This document shows, piece after piece, positions 9,644 to 20,848 of a stretch of DNA of 64,000 nucleotides. Location: positions 29,996,214 through 30,060,213 of the forward strand of contig NC_080417.1 of NCBI RefSeq assembly GCF_029873635.1. Direction: 5' to 3'. The notes beneath the pieces are model-generated. The model was given only the letters and a program-made list of their open reading frames with translations, searched no databases and was not told the DNA's origin. The translations under genes and the position numbers were made by a program. The stretch is from Malania oleifera. Taxonomy: Eukaryota > Streptophyta > Magnoliopsida > Santalales > Ximeniaceae. Position 1 is the stretch's first letter; each line of letters begins with the position of its first letter.

Positions 9644-12600
9644 ACGTCCCCTCAAGATGGCAGTGGGGAAAAAACATTCAACACGCCAAACTTGCGTAGA
9701 AGACAATGAAAAACATCAGAACCCAAAGCCTTGGTAAAAATATCAGCTGTTTGATGATGCGTGGAGACATGAAGGAAACGTAAAAAACCAGTCTGAACAT
9801 TATCACGAACCAAGTGACAATCAATGTCAATGTGCTTAGTTCGTTCATGAAAAACGGGGTTGGAAGCAATGTGTATTGCAGCTTGATTATCACAAAACAA
9901 TGAAATGGGCAAAGAAAGCAAAACACCAAGATCACGAAGTAGAGTAACAAGCCAAGTAAGTTCGTAGGCTGTGGTGACCATAGCACGATATTCAGCTTCA
10001 GCAGAAGAACGTGAAATAGTTGTCTACTTCTTAGATCTCCAAGAAATAAGAGAATTTCCAAGAAATATACAAAAACCAGTAACAGAGAGACGAGAATCAG
10101 GACAACTTGCCCAATCAGAATCAGTAAAACCAGGGAGCTTAAGAGTGGAGTTAACAGGAAAAAATAAACCCTGTCCAGGAGAGGATTTCAAATATCTGAG
10201 CACACGATGAGTTGCATGAAGATGAGGCAATAGTGGTGCCTCCATAAACTGAGAAAGAACTTGAATAGAAAAAGCAATATCAAGTTTAGTAATTGTTAAA
10301 TAGAGTAATCTACCAACGAGACGACGATACTGCACAGGATCATTAAGTAGTTCACCATCAGACCTGGAAAGCTTGAGAAATTGAGTCATGGGAAATGAGA
10401 TTGGCTTTGAACCAAGAAAACCAGTATCCTGTAAAATATCCAAAATATATTTTCATTGACAAAGAAAGAACCCTTTAGAAGATCGAGCAACTTCAAGTCC
10501 TAAAAAATATCGTAAAGAGCCAAGATCTTTAATTTTGAATTTGGAATGTAGAAATTGCTTAATAGCAGTAATGGATTCCATACTGGAACTTGCAAGAATG
10601 ATATCATCAACGTAGAGCAAAAGAACAGTAAAATGTGTAGCAGATTGCTGAATAAGCAAACAAGAATCAGATTTAGACTGAATAAATCCGTAATCAATAA
10701 GAGTTTTGGCAAGCTTCGAAAACCATTGTCATGATGCTTGCTTCAAACCGTAAAGACTCTTATGAAGGCGACAGACCAAATCATTTTTCCCTTGAAATTT
10801 ATAACTAGGAGGTAATTTCTTATAAACCTCTTCTGATAAATCATCATGAAGAAAGACATTGTTTACATCAAGCTGATGAACAAACCAATGTTTTGTGGCA
10901 GCAACAGCTAGTAAACAACGAATTGAAACCATTTTTGCAACTGGAGAGAATGTTTCAAAATAGTCAATACCTTCTTGTTGAGTGTAACCTTGTGCTACTA
11001 AACGAGCTTTAAATCACTCAATGAAACCATTTGAATTATATTTAATACGATACTCCCATTTGTAGCCAATAGGTTTGTGACCATGAGGTAATGATGTAAG
11101 TGACCAAGTTTTGTTCTCCTCAAGTGCCTGTAGCTCAGCATTCATAGCTTCACCCCATTCAGGAAATTGTACAGCTTGATGATAATATTGAGGTTTAGAG
11201 TTCATAGAAACATTTAACAAAAATGAACGATAAACTAGAGAAAGATGAGAATATGACAGAACAGAGGATAAAGAATATGGTTTATCTGAAACATTCTGAA
11301 CTGAACTGTGAAGAAGAGAACGAACTGAGATATAATTTCTGACCAAAGAACAATGATAGTCATGAAGATAAGAAGGAGGATGTCTGGATCTCATTGAATG
11401 TCGAAGAGGAATAGCATGTGAAGTAGATGGAGTAGAAGATGAAGATAAGGGAATAACTGAAGATGGAAAATTAGAAGAAAAATTGAATTCAGTAGGAACA
11501 ATATCTAATGACTGAATAGGTGGAGGTATATCACAATTTGAATGTTTTGTAAGATAATCCGATGGTAAAGTGGCAAAAGGAAAAACATTCTCATGAAAAA
11601 TGACATCTCGAGAAACAAAAATTTGATGAGTTTTTAGATCAAATAATTTGTATCCTTTAATGCCAAAAGGATAACCAATAAAAATACAACGACGAGAACG
11701 AGCATCAAATTTATGACGATTAAATGGAAGAGTACAAGCAAAACTTAATGCACCAATAACTCGCATGTGAGAGTATGAAGAAGACATACCAAATAAAACT
11801 TCATAAGGAGTTTTATTTGACAAAAGAGGAGTTGGTGTTCTATTAATAATATAAGCAGCAGCCAAAATACAGTCAAACCAGAAAACAAGAGGTAAATGAG
11901 CTTGAAAACGAAGGGATCTAGCAACATTAAACAAATGCTGATGTTTTCTTTCCACAACTGAGTTTTGTTGTGGAGTTGCAACACAAGATCCTTGATGTAT
12001 AATCCCATTTGAATTATAAAAGTTTGATATATTGAATTCAGAACCATTATCAGTTCATATAATTTTAACTGTGGTCTGAAATTGATTTTGAATGAATGCA
12101 AAGAAAGATTGAAGAAGTAGGCGAGTTTCAGATTTAGATTTCATGAGATATATCCATGTGCATCTTGAAAAATCATCAACAATGGATAAAAAATAACAAA
12201 AGCCTTGTAATGAAGGAGTTGCAAAAGGACCCCAAATATCAGCATGAATTAATTGAAAATTAAAAGTTGAAACGGATTTACTCAGTGGAAAAGATAATCT
12301 GTGTTGTTTAGCAAGTGGACAAATAATACAAGGTACATGATTACTTGATGGAGAAAAAGAAATACAGTGATGTAACATATGTAATCGTTGAAAACAAATT
12401 TGTCCTAATCGTTGATGCCAACGATCAAACGATTGATTTACATTATTTGAAGAAAAGGAATTAACAGTTGATGAATTAGAATGAACTTTATTTAAGAAAG
12501 GAAGCAAGTAATAGAGGCCATTAAATAGTTGGCCCAGTCTAATCATCCTCCATAGCTTCAAGTCCTGAATATAACAGAAAGAGGAAGAAAAAATTAGACA

Positions 12601-13995
12601 ACATGCCAAAGACGATGATAATTTACTAGCAGAAATAAGATTGAAATTGAATGAATGAATACAAAGAACATCATGTAGAATAAGAGATGATGACAGTGAG
12701 ACAGTTCCTGTATGAGTTACAGGAACATGAGTACCATTTAGTAGATTAACAAAAGATTGAACTGAACAAGTTATTGTAGTTAACATAGAAATATCAACAG
12801 CCATATGATCAGTGGCACCTATATCTATAATCCAGTAAGTGGAAGAAGATAAAAAAAGAAGAACAATTGGAAGATATACCTGTCATAGACATTGAAGGTA
12901 AAGAAGAACTACCATTGGAAATTGTTGATGCAACGAGAGCTGAAGATGATGAAGGTGAAGGATGAAGTAGAGCCAACAATTGATTACATTTTTCTTGAGT
13001 AAAAGGTAAGGTATGAACATCTGAAGTGACTTGATTTGCAAAAGATACAATTCTTTTGGATTTTGTGAATTTAAAACCTGGTGGAAAACTATGAAGTCTG
13101 TAACATTTATTAACTGTATAACCTGAAATTCCACAATGAGAGCACACAGGTTTGTCTTTCTCAAAAGACGTAGAAATGTTTGATAATGGTGAAGAAGCTG
13201 TAATCATAGTAGCAGAGTCAAAAATTGGAGTTGAAACAGATGTAAGCTGTCGTTGTCCTTCATCTTGAAGAAGAAGAGAAAATGCCTTGTTAATGGTGGG
13301 AAGAGGATCCATCATTAACAATTGTCCCCGTATTGCTGAAAAAGAATCGTTTAATCCCATGAGAAATTGAATAGTGTAATCAAATTGCTCGCGATCAAAA
13401 ATTTTCTGAAGTGCTCCACAGGTACATGACGGAGAACAAGAACAACATGGAGTTGGTCGATAACTTTGAAGCTCATCCCATAGAGTTTTCAATTGACTGT
13501 AGTATTGAGTAATGAATAATTGTCCTTGGGAAAGATCTGATATTGATTTCTTCAATTGATAAACCCGCGATGCACTACTTCTTGAAAAACGCTGTTGCAG
13601 ATCCAACCAAATGTTTCGTGCATTATCAGAGAATAAGACACTGGATACAATGTCTTTAGATAATGAATTCGTAATCCATGCAACAACCATGGAATTACAG
13701 TGTCCCGAAGCAGATCTAAGAGGATCATTTACATCAGGTTGCGGAAGAGATCCATAGATGAATGAAAGCTTGTTTTTGGCATGGAGAGAAGTGATCATGG
13801 AGCGACTCCATATATGATAATTTGCTTCTATAAGAGGTGAAGTTACAAGAGCGATTCCAGGATTATCTCCATGATGCAGATAATATGGATTTGTGAAATC
13901 ATCTATGGTAGGTGAATTTGTAAATGTGGAAGAATTTGTGGAAGCCATGAAAACAGAGACTCCAAAGAAAATAGCAGGTTTTGCTCTGATACCAT

Positions 13996-14248
13996 ATAAA
14001 TAAAGAAGAAAATAAATCTTCTTGTCATATTAAACTGGGAAATTACAATGCTGTTTATATAATACAATGACAGAAATAATAACAGAAAGAATAACAAAAA
14101 ATTACAACTGAATTTGTTTTAACAAATACAACTGAAAATTAGTTTATGAAACAGAGAAAATTGTTGGAGTCGTTGGAGTTGTATTCCTACAGATGAACTA
14201 TGGCAGCCCATTCTCTGTAGAAGATACAGAGGAGAATAAGTAGCTGAT
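13996..14248 (-). repeat. Copia-1 5' LTR
   Basis: This is the partner of 9391-9643. On minus it is followed at once by TGGTATCAGAGC (13983-13994), the usual primer binding site complementary to the 3' end of plant initiator tRNA-Met. Confidence 0.85.
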
Positions 14249-14371
14249 AATACATGTTACGTAGCTAGTAGTTGCAGACACTATAATCATACAGTGACCA
14301 CAAAATACAACCTAAAAGATGATCAAAATATTTTATTTAATACTTTCAGCAATGATCCCTCATGTTAAATT

Positions 14372-14664
14372 AGTAGTACATGACAATAAATGTAGCATTC
14401 AAACTTCTTTCAAAATTTTCATTTGAGTGAAATTCTTGGAAGGCTGAGATGAAATCATACTTCATGAATTTCCAACATTTCTAAACCAGATACACAGTGA
14501 AGCCATTAGGACCTGGGGATTTATCTCCTTTCATTGAGGACACAGCTTTCCAAATTTCCCCTCCTAGGAATGGGCACTCGAGATCTTCCCTATCTCGATG
14601 TGACAAGATTGTGAAACCTTTTCCCAATAATCAAGGCCTCCACGCAAAAGGTTTCGTAATGATT
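14372..14664 (-). mobile_element. L1-type LINE fragment, reverse transcriptase start (unit 2)
   Basis: This is the duplicate of the unit 1 fragment. The GDKSPGPDGF coding stretch lies near 14490-14525 on minus (MKGDKSPGPNGFTVYLV-like). It is broken by stop codons and is followed upstream by the SINE. Confidence 0.7.
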
Positions 14665-14672
14665 AGCTCCTG

Positions 14673-14901
14673 AGATTTTTTATTTTATTTTTTATAACTC
14701 GGGGACTCTAACCACCATCGCACCACTTTGAACACTATAGTGCGGCACCAAATCCGGATGGGGGGTGAAAGTCGTCCACCCATTGACGCATCCCTGATAA
14801 CTGATCGGGGTAAACTCTCAACGGGGGATCGAACTCATGACCTTGGGGTCACCAAAGTCACAAGTCATCCTTACTGGCCATTTGAGCCAACACGGCTAGG
14901 C
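14673..14901 (-). mobile_element. tRNA-derived SINE inserted in the LINE (unit 2)
   Basis: This is the better-preserved copy. On minus, A box TGGCTCAAATGG and B box GAGTTCGATCCCC lie about 40 bases apart. An A-rich tail of the AAATAAAATAAAAAA type lies at 14673-14695. Direct repeats AGCTCCTG flank it exactly at 14665-14672 and 14902-14909. The same insertion in both tandem units shows that it was in place before the duplication. Confidence 0.7.
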
Positions 14902-14909
14902 AGCTCCTG

Positions 14910-15115
14910 GAAAAATTTTGTAGCTTCACATTTGATGTCATCGGGCTTCTCGCACACTTTTCTTCCAATAACCATTCTTGATATGAAATTAGTTTTCCTG
15001 TGCATAGAGGTCATTTTGTGAAAAAAATTTGTCTCTTTACAGTTTCATTTGTTTGTTTTGGAGAGTTGGCAGTCTCTCAAGCTCCTGGCTCGAGTTATTG
15101 TAATTCTAAGGATTA
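14910..15115 (-). mobile_element. L1-type LINE fragment, upstream part (unit 2)
   Basis: This is the duplicate of the unit 1 fragment, again encoding a KFFHKMTS-type L1 motif on minus. It ends near the AGCTCCTGGCTCGAG sequence, after which similarity to LINEs is no longer recognisable. Confidence 0.6.
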
Positions 15116-15384
15116 ATATACAATTTTTACGAACAAAGAAATTAAATATCATTTTGTCAAATACAAAGAAAATTGTTTTATTTAATAGTGAGGGTTTTCT
15201 ACATTAATTAATTTAATAGTACACATCAAGTAGAAACATGTATTGTAATTACTTATCCACTGTTTTCTTTTTTAATTCTTATGAAAATGAAGTGTCAAAT
15301 GATTAATATATATCATCACTTATACATAACTGGAAACTTATTAAAAGATAAAGAATTGAGTTTCACAAAAACACAGTCTTAAAG

Positions 15385-15468
15385 GAAAAATCTGGCAAGG
15401 GTCAACAAGTATATATATACCTTTATTTGCTCTATCATTGGTTCTATTATTTCCATTTTATTTTAAAT
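15385..15468 (+). pseudogene. Ghost of transporter exon 1 (unit 2)
   Basis: The similarity to exon 1 is stronger here than in unit 1. GGTCAACAAGTAT against GATCAACAAGTAT agrees at 12 of 13 bases. The next 47 bases, after an insertion of a few AT bases, agree at about three quarters of positions, including CATTGGTTCTAT against AATTGGTTCCAT. It lies about 600 bases upstream of the live exon 1. The start codon and the donor site are lost. Confidence 0.6.
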
Positions 15469-15942
15469 CTCATTAAAAAATATTGGGGTGATAAGAAAAA
15501 AGAAAAGAAGATTAAGAAAAAAATCTCTCTATTCCATTAATACTAGTGTGATGTGAGACATAATTTTGTGTCAAATGATAAAAATTAGATAAGTACCTTT
15601 ACTTGCAATTTGCATATAATGATAAAAAAAAAAGCTTAAAACTATCCAAAAAATATTTTAATTAATACTCTATTAATGGTAGAGATTTTCTAAATTAATA
15701 AAATCATAACAACGTACATAGTGAAATAGCAAGCACGTGAGTACACCACACGCATATTAAGAGCAAAAATATTATTTAATAACTTTTTGGTCAAATTGGA
15801 AAATATCTTGCTAAAATTATTTTATTTAGTAGTAGAGAATATATACTTAAATGAATAGTAAATGGTACATATAACATAGGGCATAATAGGTGTCTGTGGA
15901 GAGAATGATGTGGCAAATATGTGGCGGATATGTTTATCTCTT

Positions 15943-15950
15943 CTATATAA
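15943..15950 (+). promoter_or_regulatory. Candidate TATA box of the transporter gene
   Basis: CTATATAA lies about 120 bases upstream of the transporter ATG, in the short stretch between the end of tandem unit 2 and the coding region. ACGT-core motifs (CCACGTAG, ACACGTAG) follow at about 15983-16005. This placement would give a 5' leader of about 90 bases that includes the (AG)21 tract. It is inferred from position and sequence only. Confidence 0.4.
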
Positions 15951-16004
15951 CTCAAAAAATAATACAAAATTTAGATTGCATAACCACGTAGGGAAGAGAC
16001 ACGT

Positions 16005-16010
<6 letters not shown>

Positions 16011-16052
<42 letters not shown>
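16011..16052 (+). repeat. (AG)21 microsatellite in the transporter 5' leader
   Basis: There are forty-two bases of perfect AG repeat, ending 12 bases before the start codon. Such tracts are common in plant 5' leaders and are likely to vary in length between individuals. Confidence 0.9.
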
Positions 16053-16055
<3 letters not shown>

Positions 16056-16064
16056 GTGGTGTCA

Positions 16065-19000
16065 ATGGAGGAAGGAAGGGAAATCCCGGAGAAGATCAAC
16101 AAGTATGCCTTCGTTTGTTCTGTAATTGGTTCCATGATTTCGATTATCTTTGGTTACGGTAAGCTCTATTTTTATCTTTTATTATACTATGAAAATTAGA
16201 TATAATTGCTCGAAATAGAACCGATGAATCTTAGGTATTGTTTATCCTAATTTTTATTTTATTCCAACTCTTTTTTTAATGTTTATTCATAGATACTCAA
16301 TTTTCCCTTAAAAAAAAAAAAAAATTGCAGATACGGGGGTAATGAGCGGAGCCATGATTTTCATAAAAGAAGACCTAAAAGTGAACGACACCCAGATCGA
16401 AGTCCTGGCCGGAATCCTCAACCTGTGCGCCTTGGTGGGGTCCCTCGCCGCCGGCCGCACCTCTGACTACATCGGCCGGCGCTACACAATTGCCCTCGCC
16501 TCCTCCATCTTCTTTCTGGGCGCGGTTCTCATGGGCTACGCGCCAAACTTCGCGGTCCTTATGACGGGGCGGTGCACCGCCGGCATCGGCGTGGGGTTCG
16601 CCCTCATGATCGCACCCGTTTACTCCGCCGAGATCTCGTCGCCGAGATCCCGAGGGTTCCTGACGTCCCTGCCGGAGCTGTGTGTCAGCATCGGCATCCT
16701 GCTGGGCTACGTCTCCAACTTCTTCTTCTCAAAGCTGACGTTGGAATTGGGGTGGCGGATGATGCTCGGCGTCGCCGCTCTTCCCTCCCTCATCCTTGCC
16801 CTCAGTATTTTGAAAATGCCGGAATCTCCGAGGTAGTTTTCTGCGAGTAACTAATTATGAGCTGTGAAATTAAAAGTGGATATGAGTTAAACGTTACGAA
16901 TTATATGATAAATTTATTATGATTTTTAACGAGCTGAGGAGTTGTAACAAGTTAATTAAGTTATGGCGTAAATTTAATTTTTTAAATTAACCTTTTTTTT
17001 AAATAGATTAACTCAAATTTAAGCTTGTTTAGTCTCATCTCTATTAAATTATTATATTCAAACTTAATTCTTTAATGTGTTTTATCGCTATTAATTATTT
17101 TTTGAATTTTGAAAATTAAATTTTATCCGCTGCAACGTAGGAAAGATGCATATTCGAATTATTTAGTCATAACTTTATTGCTTTTTCTATGTTTATTTGT
17201 ATTTTCTTGATATATACATGCATAAAATTGTTCTAATTCCTTTTAAATTGTCTTTAAGAGGCTCTTTCTATTACAATAATTTAGAAGATTCACTTATTTT
17301 GTATGAATTTATTTGTTTAGTTATTTTCAGAATATAAAGCCCTTCAAATATTCTACTTCAATCCATGCCATTTGGACATTTAATAAAAATTATAGAGATC
17401 TGTACTTTAAATTATTATCTTATAATATTTTTATTTTTGAAGGTAATTATTATTATGTGAAAAAAAAAAGGATGCTAGCTATAAAAAATATTGGTTTTTA
17501 AAATGAAGAAATGATATAGAGAAAAATATGCAAAGTAATCTTAAATTTGAACCTCTTTCGTAACTTTTTTATGTATATTTATCGTCACTTTCCCTAAATT
17601 AATTTGCTAAAAGTTTACTCACTTTTTGTGAATTAATTTGCTAAAAGTTCGTGTGTGTGTGTGTGTGTGTAACTAGAGATTGTGAAATGATAATTTACTT
17701 ACAAGAATTTAGTATTTAGACTGGGAGGAGTTTTCCGGTATTTGCTCTGATTTGGGAAGGTGATCTTACTCGTCTTTCCTCCTCTTTGTATTCTTCTTCC
17801 GCTTGAGAGGTTTCAAGCTACTTGCTTGTCGTTCCTTTAATAAAGTTACCTTTTAAAAAAAAAATTAATCATAAGAATCTCTAACTTATCGCCTCCTTTA
17901 ATCCAGTACTATTAAATAAAATGTATATATTCACACCCATTTAAAAAAATATATAATTAACCAATATGAAATTGTGTTTTTTAAATAGTTTTTAAATACT
18001 TAGAATTCATCATAAGTATTTTTGAGAGAGAAGATATGAAAATTGAGATTGTGTGTATATTATTCTAGAAAATTATTTTTTTTCTTGTTTGGTTATCAAG
18101 TAAATGAGAAAGAAAATTAAATATATACTAAACCAACAAATAAAATTTTGATTACACACATCATTAATATTTAAATTTTTAATCATATTACAATAATTTT
18201 TATTTTTAATCATATTTTTTAGGGAGAAAAATGTAATAAAAAAATAAATTTTCTTTTAGTTTTCATTTCCTTTCTATATATATATATGAATGATATATGA
18301 ATTTATTTTTGATTTGTTGTTGTTGTTGTTGTTGTACACTCATTTGCATTGTGGGAATTAACTAGAACGTACAAATAATTTATAAATACAATTATCTGTC
18401 TCCCCATATTTCAAATTAATCATCTATTAAGATCTAAATACAATTAAGCTTCATCCATTTTACGACCCGACGCGACAAACCCATTGACCCACTTTTCCAC
18501 TAATTAATATTTAATAATCCAAATTGATATCCGGACAGGTGGCTGATCATGCAAGGCCGGCTAGACGAGGCCAAGACGATCCTACACCATGTTACCAACA
18601 ACAAAGAAGAAGCCGAGTCTCGGTTCCTGGACATAAAGCACGCCGCCGGCATCGACGACGACCACTGCAACGCCAGGGTTCCCGAAAAGAACCGAGGAGA
18701 GGGGGTGTGGAAGGAGCTTCTGCTGCGACCGACGCCGGCCGTCCGGCGAATCCTGATCGTCGCCATCGGAATCCATTTCTTCGAGCACGCGACGGGCATC
18801 GAAGCAGTGGTGCTGTACAGCCCCAGAATCTTCAAAAAAGCAGGAATCACCAGCAAGGACAAGCTCCTGCTCGCCACCGTCGGCGTCGGGCTGACGAAGA
18901 CGGTGTTCATACTGGTGGCCACCTTCTTCCTGGACAGGGCGGGGAGACGGCGGATGCTGCTAACGAGCATCGGGGGTATGATTTTCGCTTTGACGGCTTT

Positions 19001-19436
19001 AGGATTTGGCCTGACGATGGCGGAGCAAGCCGATGGGAAGCTGATGTGGGCCCTGAGTCTGAGCATTGCTTCGACTTACTTGTACGCGGCATTCTTTTCA
19101 ATTGGGCTTGGGCCCATTACGTGGGTTTACAGTTCTGAGATATTCCCTTTGAAGCTTAGGGCACAGGGAATGAGTATTGGGGTGGCAGTGAATAGGGTTA
19201 TGAATGCAACGGTGTCTATGAGCTTTATATCGATCTATAAGGCAATTACCATAGGGGGAGCCTTCTTCATGTTTGCCGGAGTTTCTGTGGTGGCATTGGT
19301 ATTCTTCTATTTTCTGATGCGCGAGACCAGGGGGCGGACCTTGGAGGAGATGGAGATGGTCTTTAGCAAGGGCACTGTGCCCAAAAATGCCACTTTAGGG
19401 ACTCAACAACTGAACAATGCAGAGGGTCGTGGGTGA
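16065..19436 (+). CDS. Polyol/monosaccharide transporter (major facilitator family), three exons
   Basis: Exons are 16065-16158, 16331-16832 and 18539-19436; the 172-bp and 1706-bp introns have GT-AG ends and joining gives 497 aa. The product belongs to the plant polyol/monosaccharide transporter group, 12-helix membrane proteins that import sorbitol, mannitol, inositol or sugars with protons. Visible motifs: FGYDTGVMSGA (29-39) in helix 1; GRTSDYIGRR (73-82) in loop 2-3; PESPRW (195-200) at the end of the first half; FFEHATGIEAVVLYSPRIF (279-297) in helix 7; LDRAGRRR (330-337); GPITWVYSSEIFP (390-402); RETRGRTLEEME (460-471) at the C-terminus. The length is normal for the family. The ATG gives the usual short N-terminus EEGREIPEKINKYAF. 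Codons in exons 2 and 3 are GC-rich compared with the AT-rich surroundings. The substrate cannot be told from sequence. Helix 7 has EHATGIE where many relatives have QQASGID. Confidence 0.93.
17700..17865 (+). mobile_element. Probable LINE 3' end in intron 2 of the transporter
   Basis: A GC-richer block in an AT-rich intron reads like the 3' untranslated end of a plant L1 LINE. It has CTCTTTGTATTCTTC, then TTTAATAAAGTTACC, then a poly(A) run at about 17854-17863. It is 5'-truncated and non-coding. Similar short words before (ACAAGAATTTA) and after (ATAAGAATCT) may be the remains of a target duplication. No protein motif supports it. Confidence 0.4.
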
Positions 19437-20384
19437 ATGGTGATGATCATCGTGCGTACGAAGATTGAAATGGGAAAGTTAAAGAATGCATGTTTAGGGT
19501 ATTTTGTGTAATGGAGTTTGAAGGTGGCAAGTTGGCAACTGTTACTTTTTCCTCTACTTACTTTTCGTCGAGGCAATGTGTATGCCCATGATGTGTGTTT
19601 AAAATCATAGATTTCAAGATTTGAATTTGAATTTGTGAATTAATTACAGTTCTGCAGATTTTTATTCAAGTTCATACAAATTTATGGAAAGCTCGAGCTC
19701 CCAAATGTTAAGTTGTAAATAAAATTTTTATGTTTAATTAGGATATTACAAGGTCAACTCATCATCTTATTCGAATAAAAAAATCACATCAATAAATTAT
19801 TAAAAAATGTTGGGACTCTCACGACCTGCGACATCACTGGTCCACATGTTAGGATTAGAGTAAATTAAATGAAGCAGTGTGGTCCTTACGAGTTTCATTC
19901 TCTACCCTCTAGCCGCCTACCATGGGCCTATATATGAAGAAAAACTTCACCATATATTATAATGATGTGTTGATTCTCAAATTTGACATGACTGAATGAC
20001 AAAATTATCTTCTTTTTTATTTATTTGACTTTGGGTACATTAACTAACCCAAAGTTATTAGCTTGGAAGTCACTTATCCACAAATAATTAATGTGAAATT
20101 GATTGGGATTTGAAATACTATAGGCCAAATTTGTAAATTATTAACGAGAAATTTGAGCTTGAGATTCTTTCTTTTAGATTACCCAATTGAGATTTATGTA
20201 CACAATATGTCAATTTTTTTGTAAGCCATCAACACTACTTGTCTTCATTAAGCTCTTTCCATTCTTTCTTTATTTTTTTTCCTTTGTTTTTTAGAATATA
20301 ACTAGTAAGTCAACACCTACCATTACTCCTCCAATCAAACAGTCAATCACTCAACCGGTCAAGCCTCCATTATCTCCGTGAATC
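19437..20384. other. Transporter 3' flank and AT-rich spacer
   Basis: The first few hundred bases probably hold the transporter 3' untranslated region; AATAAAATTTT near 19715 could act as a poly(A) signal. The rest is AT-rich with no credible open frame, RNA gene or mobile element that I can recognise. Confidence 0.5.
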
Positions 20385-20467
20385 TTGGCTGAGATTACTT
20401 TGAATTCACTGTGTATAGCTCCCGCATTCATCATTTTTTTTTTTTTTTTTATTACGCACCGAGTTTC

Positions 20468-20492
20468 CACGTGTGTGTTTTACGGCCACGTG
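20468..20492 (+). promoter_or_regulatory. Two G-box motifs (CACGTG) 19 bp apart
   Basis: Perfect CACGTG hexamers lie at 20468-20473 and 20487-20492, upstream of the Copia-2 primer binding site. G-boxes bind bZIP and bHLH factors. They could belong to the Copia-2 LTR promoter or to a lost host gene. Function is inferred only. Confidence 0.3.
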
Positions 20493-20848
20493 ACTAATCC
20501 CGCGCCTCTTGAAACCGACCCCACAACTCCAAAGGGAGGTAAATTTCAGAAATCTAGGGACGGAAACGAATCCGAGAGGATTTGAACACCTGACCTCACG
20601 AGAGGCACTCCTGTAGTCCGCACTAAAATGTATAGCAATGTATTATCAAGAAGAAAATATACAAAATTAATATTTCTCTTCATGGTATTAGAGCCCGCAC
20701 AAGTCTCTGGGATCTCTCCGCCGACAAATCTACACCGTGAAATTTTCCCTCGCCGGTGCCATATTCTATTCCGGGTGGTCGACCGCACCCACATTGCACT
20801 TCCCTCCCAGTTTGCTTCCGCCTTCAACTTCCATAGAAAATTCGCGGT

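Larger units (their letters stand above)
9391..14248 (-). mobile_element. Copia-1: nearly whole Ty1/Copia LTR retrotransposon
   Basis: The element is bounded by two direct 253-bp LTRs and flanked by the short direct repeat AATACAT (9384-9390 and 14249-14255). It carries a 12-base primer binding site for initiator tRNA-Met at 13983-13994, next to the right (5') LTR. Parts on minus, in order: gag with the copia-type N-terminal domain (NPYYLHHGDNPG) and a CX2CX4 zinc knuckle, about 12870-13948; protease and pre-integrase, about 12330-12840; integrase, about 11550-12330; reverse transcriptase, about 10030-11250; RNase H, about 9650-9980. Gag-integrase-RT order defines Copia. It has a handful of breaks. 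The LTRs differ at roughly 3-4 percent of positions by eye, so it is the youngest LTR element here. Confidence 0.92.
6841..15873 (+). repeat. Tandem duplication, unit 2 (about 4.0 kb plus a 4.9-kb Copia insertion)
   Basis: This second copy abuts unit 1 without spacer and ends about 190 bases before the transporter start codon. It contains the same succession of LTR-like relic, LINE with SINE, and exon-1 ghost. It differs by the Copia-1 insertion at 9391-14248, by about 200 extra bases around that insertion, by one more copy of the 56-bp minisatellite, and by lacking about 75 bases found in unit 1 near 4570-4640. Because Copia-1 is in one unit only, the duplication predates it. Confidence 0.85.

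Noticed and set aside
14728-15021. A 97-codon plus-strand frame
   Set aside because: It spans the SINE and LINE fragment against their orientation and has no protein similarity.
18500-19138. Long open frames on the minus strand and in a second plus frame over transporter exon 3
   Set aside because: They are GC-rich shadows of the transporter coding frame and encode no recognisable protein.
20540-20640. A second tRNA-derived SINE (minus strand, B-box-like GTGTTCAAATCC)
   Set aside because: Only the B-box-like word is clear. No A box at the right distance, no tail and no target repeat were seen, and it lies in the poorly bounded Copia-2 LTR area.
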